DNA from: CALAED01 sp937891035
Lineage (GTDB): Bacteria; Actinomycetota; Actinomycetes; Streptosporangiales; Streptosporangiaceae
Direction of reading: 5' to 3'
Length of the DNA: 8,873 nt
NCBI GenBank assembly: GCA_035642125.1
Contig: DASQSZ010000141.1
Location: 1-8,873, forward strand
The translations under genes and the position numbers were made by a program. Positions within the stretch are counted from its first letter, which is position 1; each line of letters begins with the position of its first letter. Positions 1 to 5,743 of the stretch are shown here, piece by piece. The notes under the pieces were generated by a model. It made no database searches, was not told where the DNA came from, and worked only from the letters and a program-made list of their open reading frames with translations.

Positions 1-658
1 GCGCCGCCAGTAGCGCGCTGATGAGGTCGTCTCGTGGATGCCGGCGGCGGTCGGCGAAAACGCCCAGCAGATAGTCGTTGAACGCGATCGCGGCGGCCCG
101 CCTGCGCGCGGCCATCTCGCGCGAAGCGATGGGCACGGTCAAGATCGCGGTCCACTCCCGGAAGGCGCCCCGATCGGTGGCGGGCACTCCGAGCAGTTCG
201 CAGATAACGATGATCGGCAGCGGGAAGGCGAAGGCGTCGATGAGGTCCGTCCCGTCCTGGCCGGCGATGTCATCGAGCAGTTCGTCGGCGATCCGGCGCA
301 CCCTTGGTCGCAGCGCTTCGACGCGGCGCGGGGTGAACGCCTTGGCCACCAGCCCGCGCAGGCGGGTGTGGTCGGGGGGATCCAGGCCCAGCATGGTGCC
401 GCCGAAGAACTCCTCGGCGCGGACGGGCACGCCGCTGTGGGCCGGGTCCTTCGACAGGCGCGGGTCGCTCAGCGCCGCCCGGCCGCATGCGTAATCCACG
501 ATCAGGAAGGCCGGCACCCCCCGCGGGAACTCGATCGGGTGGATCGGCCCCTTGGCGCGCAGGGCGGCGTAGTGCGGATAGGGGTCGCGGCTGAACGCAC
601 TGTCGAAGAAGAGATCCGGCGGCAGGCTCGGCTCGCTCGACCGGGTCGGCCGTGGCAT
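1..658 (-). CDS. Cytochrome P450, N-terminal half (cut by window edge)
   Basis: Reading the minus strand from the ATG at 658 gives 219 uninterrupted residues that run off the left edge. They match the N-terminal half of a soluble bacterial class I P450 (CYP105/107-like). Visible are the entry motif DPYPHYAALRAKGP (about 25-38), the C-helix motif GLDPPDHTRLRGLV (91-104), whose His97 and Arg101 are the usual haem-propionate contacts, AFTPRRVEALRP (107-118) and the pre-I-helix motif DDLISALLAA (210-219). The I-helix acid/Thr pair, ExxR and the haem-ligand Cys lie outside the window, so activity cannot be judged. Such enzymes hydroxylate or epoxidise small molecules using ferredoxin electrons. 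The start overlaps the methyltransferase stop by one base (TGATG), which implies translational coupling. Only a weak AAGAAG ribosome site precedes it. Family call is firm; substrate unknown. Confidence 0.93.
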   Translation of the reverse strand, partial: MPRPTRSSEPSLPPDLFFDSAFSRDPYPHYAALRAKGPIHPIEFPRGVPAFLIVDYACGRAALSDPRLSKDPAHSGVPVRAEEFFGGTMLGLDPPDHTRLRGLVAKAFTPRRVEALRPRVRRIADELLDDIAGQDGTDLIDAFAFPLPIIVICELLGVPATDRGAFREWTAILTVPIASREMAARRRAAAIAFNDYLLGVFADRRRHPRDDLISALLAA

Positions 659-1470
659 CAACGCTTCTTGCCCACGACGGCGAAGAAGCCGCCCTTGGTC
701 AGGTCGACTCTGACGGGCCCTTCGTCCGGGCGCCAGGCCTCCACCGGGACAACACCGGGTTCGAGCACGTCCATGTCCTCGAAGTATTCGAAGATCTGCT
801 CGGGTGTGCGGGGGATGATGTCTCCCGCCGCGGTGTTGCTGTAGGCGCCCCGAACCTGCTTTTCGACGTCCTTGCTCACCTTGCCGGCGTGGCCATGCGA
901 GATCACCAGGTAGCTGCCCGGGACGAGCGGGGCGCGGAGGGTCCTGACGATCCGCGCGGGGTTGGCGCCATCGGGGATGAAATGCAAGATGGCCAGCATC
1001 AAGACGGCGACGGGCTCGTCGAAGTCGAGCAGCCTGCGCACCTCGGGATGATCGATGATGGTGTCGGGTTCGCGCAGGTCGGCCTGGACGACGGTGGTGC
1101 GCGGATTGTCGGCGAGCAGGGCCCTGCCGTGCGCCAGCACGACCGGGTCGTTGTCGATGTAGACGACCCGCGATTCGAGGGCGGCCCGCTGCGCTATCTC
1201 GTGCACATTCTCCTGGGTCGGCAACCCGGAGCCGATGTCAAGGAACTGCCGGATTCCCTGGCGGGCCAGCAGGGTAACGACACGCGACAAAAACCGCCGA
1301 TTGGCACGCGTGAAATCCAGGACGTTGGGCATCGCCGCCACGACCTGGTCGGCCGCCGCCCGGTCGGCCGCGTAGTTGTCTTTCCCACCGAGGTAGTAGT
1401 CGTACATGCGGGCAACATTGGGCACGTGCGGTTTCAGTACCCACGATGGGATGCGCTCCTCATCGTCCAC
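658..1470 (-). CDS. SAM-dependent methyltransferase, DUF574 (Methyltransf_19) family
   Basis: This 270-residue protein has the hallmarks of the actinobacterial DUF574 methyltransferase family. Near the N terminus is VARMYDYYLGGKDNYAADR (19-37). SAM motif I is LDIGSGLPT (77-85), followed by VYIDNDPVVLAHGRALL (103-119) with the acidic SAM-ribose region, QADLR (129-133), and the late motif VLEPGVVPVEAWRP (235-248). Length is normal for the family. The frame stays open upstream to 1743, but that extension is Arg-rich and unlike the family. The GTG at 1470, with AAGGGA nine bases upstream, gives the expected N terminus. The acceptor substrate is not known for most members. The stop overlaps the P450 start, so the two probably form one operon and could act on the same metabolite. 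Members often sit beside XRE/DUF397 regulator pairs; no intact pair is visible here. Confidence 0.92.
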   Translation of the reverse strand: MDDEERIPSWVLKPHVPNVARMYDYYLGGKDNYAADRAAADQVVAAMPNVLDFTRANRRFLSRVVTLLARQGIRQFLDIGSGLPTQENVHEIAQRAALESRVVYIDNDPVVLAHGRALLADNPRTTVVQADLREPDTIIDHPEVRRLLDFDEPVAVLMLAILHFIPDGANPARIVRTLRAPLVPGSYLVISHGHAGKVSKDVEKQVRGAYSNTAAGDIIPRTPEQIFEYFEDMDVLEPGVVPVEAWRPDEGPVRVDLTKGGFFAVVGKKR

Positions 1471-1479
1471 GCCACGGGA

Positions 1480-1485
1480 TCCCTT
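1480..1485 (-). promoter_or_regulatory. Ribosome binding site that sets the methyltransferase start
   Basis: On the minus strand AAGGGA lies nine bases before the GTG at 1470. It supports this start over the longer open frame reaching 1743. Confidence 0.5.
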
Positions 1486-1504
1486 GTCTCGGACTGATGG
1501 TGTG

Positions 1505-1510
1505 ATCCTA
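1505..1510 (-). promoter_or_regulatory. Weak candidate -10 box for the methyltransferase-P450 operon
   Basis: Minus-strand TAGGAT would put transcription start near 1498 and give a leader of about 28 bases. The nearest TTG-type -35 (TTGCAC, 1532-1537) is 21 bases away, longer than the usual 16-18, so this is only a candidate. Confidence 0.2.
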
Positions 1511-1691
1511 CGGGAGCAAACCGACCAATCAGTGCAATAAGCCGAAACATGGATCTTCACCTGCAGTCGTGGCATGGATCGGCAGCCAAGGTCGTGGCGA
1601 GCCGCCGACCCTTCACGATCAACTCGGGGGCGCCGACGGCGGCGGCGCACCGGCGACAGCGGGGGGCTGTGACAGCGAGGCCGTGAGAGCG

Positions 1692-1729
1692 GCGGCCGGC
1701 CGGCGGTCCGGTCGCCGGTCCGCGGCCGC
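1692..1729. repeat. GC-rich inverted repeat
   Basis: GCGGCCG (1692-1698) and CGGCCGC (1723-1729) form a perfect 7-bp stem. The interior holds two copies of GGTCCG (1705-1710 and 1717-1722) and a small CCGG-TCG-CCGG hairpin. It could fold as a terminator-like or attenuating structure, but chance is possible at this GC content. Confidence 0.35.
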
Positions 1730-1784
1730 ACGGCACCGCCCAAGACGAGATCAAAATTCGTCGGCTTCGCGGCCTTAGGCGCTC

Positions 1785-1816
1785 GCGATATCGGAAATCG
1801 GTGTGGCGATATCGCC
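1785..1816. promoter_or_regulatory. Twin palindromic operator-like sites
   Basis: CGATATCG occurs at 1786-1793 and again at 1807-1814. The second is part of the perfect 12-bp palindrome GGCGATATCGCC (1805-1816). The centres are 21 bp apart, two helical turns, so two dimers would bind the same DNA face. The sites lie about 190 bp before the CheD-like start and 315 bp before the methyltransferase start. The binding protein is unknown and no regulator gene is intact nearby. Confidence 0.4.
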
Positions 1817-1990
1817 GTGCGGGCGGATGTATAGCGGCGGCGAGCCGGACCTCACTTTCGCGGTACACGAATGAGGCTTGGCGGACGTTGGAGATATGCG
1901 ACCCGACCAGCTCACAATTGCCAGACGCCGCCACGGAAATTGATCAATCAATTCTCCTTAATGGGCAACGGTAGATCACATTCACTATGT

Positions 1991-1996
1991 AAGGAG
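1991..1996 (+). promoter_or_regulatory. Strong ribosome binding site of the CheD-like gene
   Basis: AAGGAG lies eight bases before the ATG at 2005 and is a near-perfect Shine-Dalgarno. It fixes the start and suggests efficient translation. Confidence 0.8.
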
Positions 1997-2004
1997 AACG
2001 ACTA

Positions 2005-2463
2005 ATGGTACAAGTCATGGTCGGTTACGACGACAGCCGGACCCAAAGAATGTTCGCTCGTCCCGGCGACACGCTCAAGACCGAAGGGCTGGGCAACTGT
2101 ATCGCGATCGTCGCCTACGATGGCCAAGGCAGGGGCGCCGTCATGCGGCATTACGACACACGCAAGGCGAATGCCGGAAGCGTGCCCGACCCCGTATCGG
2201 GCGGAAAGGCCTTGACCTTCAATCGAAACGCGTTAAGCGCGGTCAGAGACGACACTCGAGCCGCCCTGCTCCGGCAGGTGCCCGGAGCCCGCGTCGCCTT
2301 CGCCGTCGCCGTCGGCGGCGTCTGGGCCGACCTGGACCAGACGTCCTCGACGTGGCAGTCCCGCCACAACCTCCTCAGCGATATCGTCGCCGTATTCGGT
2401 TTCGAGCCGACCCGCGCCAGCGGAGAGGCGACGTGGGAGGTGTCCAGCTCCACCTTCATCTAG
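2005..2463 (+). CDS. CheD-like protein glutamine deamidase (divergent, stand-alone)
   Basis: The protein has 152 residues, no signal peptide and no membrane segment. Residues 26-32 read TEGLGNC, aligning with the TxGLGSC active-site motif of the chemoreceptor glutamine deamidase CheD. His49 follows Cys32 by 17 residues and Thr26 precedes it by 6. As I recall the Thermotoga CheD structure (Thr21, Cys27, His44), the spacing is identical. Later segments also fit the fold: a helix with NALSAVRDDTRAALL (about 75-89), a strand ending in VAVGGVW near 105 (compare AGGA in CheD), and SRHNLLSDIVAVFG (about 118-131), matching the conserved Asn helix. CheD deamidates or demethylates receptor glutamines. 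The usual HFMLP after the catalytic His is replaced by HYDTR, and no chemotaxis gene is adjacent, so the target may differ. It converges on the next gene with an 8-bp gap. Family assignment is by eye, moderately sure. Confidence 0.68.
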   Translation: MVQVMVGYDDSRTQRMFARPGDTLKTEGLGNCIAIVAYDGQGRGAVMRHYDTRKANAGSVPDPVSGGKALTFNRNALSAVRDDTRAALLRQVPGARVAFAVAVGGVWADLDQTSSTWQSRHNLLSDIVAVFGFEPTRASGEATWEVSSSTFI

Positions 2464-2471
2464 GGCGTGTG

Positions 2472-5120
2472 TCAGGTGGTGTAGATCTGAAACTCCCACA
2501 GCGAGTAACCCCATGACGTGGCGCGCGTCGTGCCGTACATCCGCACGTACCGGCCGGTCCGTGGGGTGAAGCCGAGGTTGTCGACCCCGCCGTCGCCGGT
2601 CGTCGTTGCGTAGACCGTGGTCCAGGTGACGGCGTCGCTGGACACCTCGATCCGGTATGCCTTGCCGTAGGCCGCCTCCCAGCGCAGCAGCACCCGGCCG
2701 ACCGACCTGGCCGAACCGAGGTCGACGCGGATCCACTGCGGGCTGCTGTAGAGGCTTGACCAGCGGGTGGCCGTGTTGCCATCGACCGCCTTGGCGCCCG
2801 CGTAGGTCGAGGAGTGCGTGCTCGAGGCCGCGACGGGCCGGTTCAGGGCGAGGTTGGTCTTTTTGGTGTACGTGGCGGTGTAGGTCGCGTTCGATGCCGG
2901 TGCCACGATGTCGTGCGCCGCCGCGCCGCCGTCGGACCAGGACGCGAACTGGTAGAGGCCGTCGCTCAGCACCGCCAGTTGCGGGGCGGCCACCGATACC
3001 GTCGACCCCACGATCACGGTCTTCTTGAGCGGTGCCGTACCCGAGGTGTCCAGCAGCCCGAGCCGCACGCCGGCCGGTGAACTGGCGACGGTGACTTCCG
3101 CGGTCTTCGGGTCGAGGCGCAGGCTCGACGTGCCGGTGAGCCCGTCGGAGTCGGTGACGGTCAGCCGCAACTCGATCCACGCCGGATGTTCGTGGTCGGG
3201 CGCGGCGAACGAGCCGCTCGGCCCGCTGAAGTGCGTGATCACATGCTCGTGGCAGCCACCGCCCGGGCAGTGATGCATGATCGCGGCCCAGTCGTACGCC
3301 GCGGCGGGCAGCGTGCCGTCCTCGGCGTCTGTCGCGGTCGCCGAGAAGCCGATCGTGTCGCCGACCTGCCACGTTGTGCCGGCGCTCGGCTGGGTGATGG
3401 TCACCGCCGGCGGGCTGTAGCCGGGCTTGATCGTCACCTCCGCCGTGCCGGTGGCGCCCTGGCCGTCGGTCACCCGGAGCCGGGCGGTCACCGTGCCCCT
3501 GGTGTCATAGGTCCTGCTGACCGTGGGCGTGGTGCCGTCGTTGAACGTGCCGTCGCCGTCGAGATCCCAGGCATAGGTCAGCGTGCCCCCTTCGACGTCG
3601 CTGGAGGGGCGCCCGTCGAACTGCACGGTGAGCGGGACCGGGCCGCTGGTGACGTTCGTTTTGATCGCCGCGGTCGGCGGGTTGTTCCCGGCGGTATAGA
3701 CGTACCGCAGGATCTGGCCGCCCACCATGTCGACGGCGAAGATGTCGCCGTTGGGGCCGGCCTGCAACTCGATGGGGCCGCCCGGCATGCCGGTGGCGAA
3801 GGTCTGGATTTTGGTCGGGTCCGGCAATCCGTTGGTGCCGGTCCGCATCACCCAGACGCAGGCCCGGCTGTAGTCGGAGAAGAACAGCCCGTTGCGATAG
3901 GCCGCTGGATAGGTGGTCCCGGTGTAGAACGCGAGCCCGCTGAGCGAGGAGCTCGACCCGTTGACACACGGATCGCCGGCGACGACGCGGGCGTTGTGGT
4001 TGTAGTTGTAATACGGCGCCTGCACCGCGCCGGAGCCGGCCGCGTACAGGTTCTCGCACAGCGTGAGATCGAGCGCGTCGTACCCGCTCTGCCGCGCCGC
4101 GCCCTCGTAGCACGGCCAGCCGAAGTTGGTGACCTTGGCGGTCGGATCGACGATCCGGTTGATCTCCTCCCAGGTGTTCCAGCCGACGTCGCCGGCCCAG
4201 ATCTCGTTGGTGCCGGGGCGGAAGGTGAAGCGGAACGGGTTGCGCAGGCCCTGGGCGACGAGCCGTTTGGCGTTCTCGTCGGCTCCGCCGCTGTTCGGGT
4301 TGCCCGCGGCCGGCGCCCCGGTGTCCGGGTCGATCCTGATGATGCCGCCGTCCAGCGTGGTCGGGTCGCCGGGCGTCCGCAGGTCCTGCGAGCGGAGGGC
4401 GCCGCCCTCGGCCGCCGGCGCGCTCAGCGGCGAGCCGGCGGGCCGCGGCGGATCGCCGCACACGTTGTTCCGCTGGCCGTAGTCGGTGGCGTTGAAGCCG
4501 GCGCCCTCGCCGCCGCCCGCGTACAGCATGCCGTCCTCGCCGAAGGCGATCGTGCCGATGGTGTGGCTGGGGTATTGCTGACACCAGTCCTCGACCAGCA
4601 CCTTTTTGGAGACCTCGCCGCCACTCTCGGTGAGCACGGCGAGCCGGGCGGACACGTCGCAGCCGGCGCCGGTCGGATCGGCGCACTCGTCGTCCGTGCC
4701 GTTGGACGACGGCCACATCCCCGGCGGGCCGCCGATCACGCCGTTGTAGGTGTACAGGACGTAGACCTTCGGGTCGGCCGGGAAGTCCGGATCCAGCGCC
4801 AATCCCAGCAGGCCGCGGTCCCAGAAGTTGTAGACCTCGGCCCGCAGGTCGGCGTAGACCGTGGGCGTGGTGTCGGTGAGCGAGTCATACATTTTGATGA
4901 CGCCGCCCTTTTCCGCCACGAACACCCGGCCGTCCGGCGAGAACTGCACGTTGGTCGGATTGGTAAGCCCGGTGATCACCGCTTTTTGCTGAAAGCCCGC
5001 CGGCACCGCGAGCGCCGCCCGCGCCTGGCGGGCGGTCGTCGACGCGGTCACCGACAAGGCGATCGCGAGTGATGAGACGAGCAGCGTCGCGACGAACGCG
5101 CGCGGCAGGCGTGCGACCAT
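2472..5120 (-). CDS. Secreted glucose/sorbosone dehydrogenase-like protein with PKD and F5/8C (CBM32-like) modules
   Basis: This 882-residue protein starts with a Sec-type signal peptide (Arg4/Arg7, hydrophobic 9-27, Ala-rich cleavage region near 36-38). Residues about 42-475 form a GSDH-type six-bladed propeller. Marks are LTNPTNVQFSPDGRVFVAEK, RGLLGLALDPDF, His186 in SHTIGTIAFGEDG (matching the catalytic His of PQQ glucose dehydrogenases), GGIIRIDPDTG, GLRNPFRF and AGDVGWNTWEEINRI. A PKD domain follows (about 480-565, YAWDLDGDG), then an Ig-like module with a Cys/His cluster (615-645), an InlB-like repeat (about 676-753, FASWSDGG) and a discoidin/F5/8C domain (about 755-882, SLWEFQIY). It probably oxidises or binds extracellular sugars. 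PQQ dependence is inferred from family. The frame runs open to 5408, but the ATG at 5120 has a strong ribosome site and signal peptide. Confidence 0.9.
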   Translation of the reverse strand: MVARLPRAFVATLLVSSLAIALSVTASTTARQARAALAVPAGFQQKAVITGLTNPTNVQFSPDGRVFVAEKGGVIKMYDSLTDTTPTVYADLRAEVYNFWDRGLLGLALDPDFPADPKVYVLYTYNGVIGGPPGMWPSSNGTDDECADPTGAGCDVSARLAVLTESGGEVSKKVLVEDWCQQYPSHTIGTIAFGEDGMLYAGGGEGAGFNATDYGQRNNVCGDPPRPAGSPLSAPAAEGGALRSQDLRTPGDPTTLDGGIIRIDPDTGAPAAGNPNSGGADENAKRLVAQGLRNPFRFTFRPGTNEIWAGDVGWNTWEEINRIVDPTAKVTNFGWPCYEGAARQSGYDALDLTLCENLYAAGSGAVQAPYYNYNHNARVVAGDPCVNGSSSSLSGLAFYTGTTYPAAYRNGLFFSDYSRACVWVMRTGTNGLPDPTKIQTFATGMPGGPIELQAGPNGDIFAVDMVGGQILRYVYTAGNNPPTAAIKTNVTSGPVPLTVQFDGRPSSDVEGGTLTYAWDLDGDGTFNDGTTPTVSRTYDTRGTVTARLRVTDGQGATGTAEVTIKPGYSPPAVTITQPSAGTTWQVGDTIGFSATATDAEDGTLPAAAYDWAAIMHHCPGGGCHEHVITHFSGPSGSFAAPDHEHPAWIELRLTVTDSDGLTGTSSLRLDPKTAEVTVASSPAGVRLGLLDTSGTAPLKKTVIVGSTVSVAAPQLAVLSDGLYQFASWSDGGAAAHDIVAPASNATYTATYTKKTNLALNRPVAASSTHSSTYAGAKAVDGNTATRWSSLYSSPQWIRVDLGSARSVGRVLLRWEAAYGKAYRIEVSSDAVTWTTVYATTTGDGGVDNLGFTPRTGRYVRMYGTTRATSWGYSLWEFQIYTT

Positions 5121-5126
5121 CGAGAA

Positions 5127-5133
5127 CCCCCTC
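5127..5133 (-). promoter_or_regulatory. Ribosome binding site that sets the dehydrogenase start
   Basis: GAGGGGG on the minus strand ends six bases before the ATG at 5120. Together with the signal peptide that follows, it rejects the 96-residue upstream extension of the frame. Confidence 0.75.
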
Positions 5134-5186
5134 TGAGCCCCACGACGGAGGTCCGCCGAATTCCCCCTGTACGCAGACAAGGATGG

Positions 5187-5221
5187 TCCATAACTTTGCC
5201 AATTTGGATAAATAAAAATAA
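5187..5221 (-). promoter_or_regulatory. AT-rich promoter-like island upstream of the dehydrogenase gene
   Basis: About 35 bases with roughly one quarter G+C sit in otherwise GC-rich DNA, 67-101 bases before the dehydrogenase start. They contain the palindrome CCAATTTGG (5199-5207, one central base). On the minus strand TTATTT and TATGGA are 17 bases apart and could be a weak -35/-10 pair. This is the most likely promoter or operator zone for the secreted dehydrogenase. No regulator can be named. Confidence 0.4.
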
Positions 5222-5374
5222 GTGGGCCTAAGACGGCCATAGTGGCAACCCGGGGGGCCGGCCGCGCGTCGCCGGCACTCGCGTTTATGCCTCCGGATCG
5301 GCGAGTTCTCCCGGTCAAGGTCCAGGCCGAAGATCCTAGTGACACACGGTCGGGTGCGGGAGACGCCGCGCCGC

Positions 5375-5536
5375 GCGCTGGGAACGCGGGTGTCGGACCG
5401 AGCGGCATGGGGACGGTTTTCGTGGTGGCGCTCGGTGGGCGGGCGGACCGTGGCGATCAAATTGGTGCACGCGGAACTGGCCCGTGACCCCGAGTTCCGT
5501 CGGTTCCAGCATGAGGTGCGGGCAGCCGACAGGATG
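5375..5536 (+). pseudogene. Remnant of a Ser/Thr protein kinase N-lobe, frameshifted
   Basis: Read across frames, the DNA spells the start of an actinobacterial PknB/Pkn-type kinase. ALGT is at 5375-5386, then the Gly-rich loop GVGPSGMGTVF (5389-5421) in another frame, then GRTVAIKLVHAELARDPEFR (from 5444) and HEVRAADR (to about 5533) back in the first frame. The ATP-binding Lys of VAIK is at 5459-5461 and the alpha-C Glu of HEVRAA is at 5513-5515. Joining the pieces needs at least two frameshifts: one missing base near 5387, and one extra or two missing between 5422 and 5440. After 5536 the kinase similarity ends; no HRD or DFG motif follows, and the frame stops near 5582. Sequencing error could explain the shifts but not the missing C-lobe, so this is a decayed gene. 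Confidence 0.72.
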
Positions 5537-5683
5537 CGTGTTGCGCCCCGCGCACGGTCGTCGTGGATGTCCGCCTCTGCGTGACCAGTCGTGTGGTCGG
5601 TGCCGATGCCGCCACGGGGGCGGGAGCAGGCCGCCGTTCAGTGGCGAGGCGATGTCGTCATCGAAAGCGCGCCAACCGTACGA

Positions 5684-5713
5684 TTGCACACAAAGGCCGC
5701 CAAGCGGTGTAAA
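5684..5713 (+). promoter_or_regulatory. Weak candidate promoter of the lipoprotein gene
   Basis: TTGCAC (5684-5689) and TGTAAA (5708-5713) are 18 bases apart. They would start transcription near 5720, leaving about 24 leader bases before the ATG at 5744 and almost none before the ATG at 5726. Match to sigma-70-type consensus is partial. Confidence 0.28.
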
Positions 5714-5743
5714 CCCCATATACGCATGGCGCGTCTCAAATGT

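Larger units (their letters stand above)
1471..2004. other. Gene-free divergent intergenic region
   Basis: These 534 bases separate the minus-strand methyltransferase from the plus-strand CheD-like gene. Open frames here on both strands translate to Arg- or Gly/Ala-rich strings with no recognisable family, so I call no gene. It holds a GC-rich inverted repeat (1692-1729), two CGATATCG palindromes 21 bp apart (1786-1814), and an AT-rich stretch (about 1936-1990) containing the palindrome TTGATCAA (1940-1947). It should contain promoters for both flanking genes, but no convincing -35/-10 pair stands out toward the right. Confidence 0.7.
5121..5743. other. Divergent intergenic region between dehydrogenase and lipoprotein genes
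   Basis: No intact gene is seen in these 623 bases. The left part holds the dehydrogenase ribosome site and AT-rich island. The middle (5375-5536) carries a Ser/Thr kinase remnant. 5222-5340 and 5537-5680 show nothing I can identify. The right end holds a weak candidate promoter for the lipoprotein. Confidence 0.6.

Noticed and set aside
38..844. Plus-strand open frame of 268 codons over the P450 region
   Set aside because: The minus strand encodes clear P450 motifs, and the plus frame has no family features, so it is a shadow.
1470..1743. Upstream extension of the methyltransferase frame to 1743
   Set aside because: The extra 91 residues are Arg/Pro-rich and unlike the family. The GTG at 1470 has a ribosome site and gives the usual 270-residue length.
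1557..1934. Minus-strand open frame of 125 codons, whose start (SGNCELV...VYRESEV) slightly recalls DUF397 proteins often found near DUF574 methyltransferases
   Set aside because: Only a few residues fit, the W-R-K-S-S start and later F-T-x-x-E-W motif are absent, and the rest is Arg-rich without family features. Chance is more likely than a remnant.
3186..5072. Long plus-strand open frame of 628 codons
   Set aside because: It lies opposite the dehydrogenase gene and reads as Arg/Gly/Val-rich sequence with no domain. It is a shadow caused by high GC at third positions.
5242..5345. Possible coding fragments left of the kinase remnant
   Set aside because: Neither strand shows a start, ribosome site or recognisable motif.
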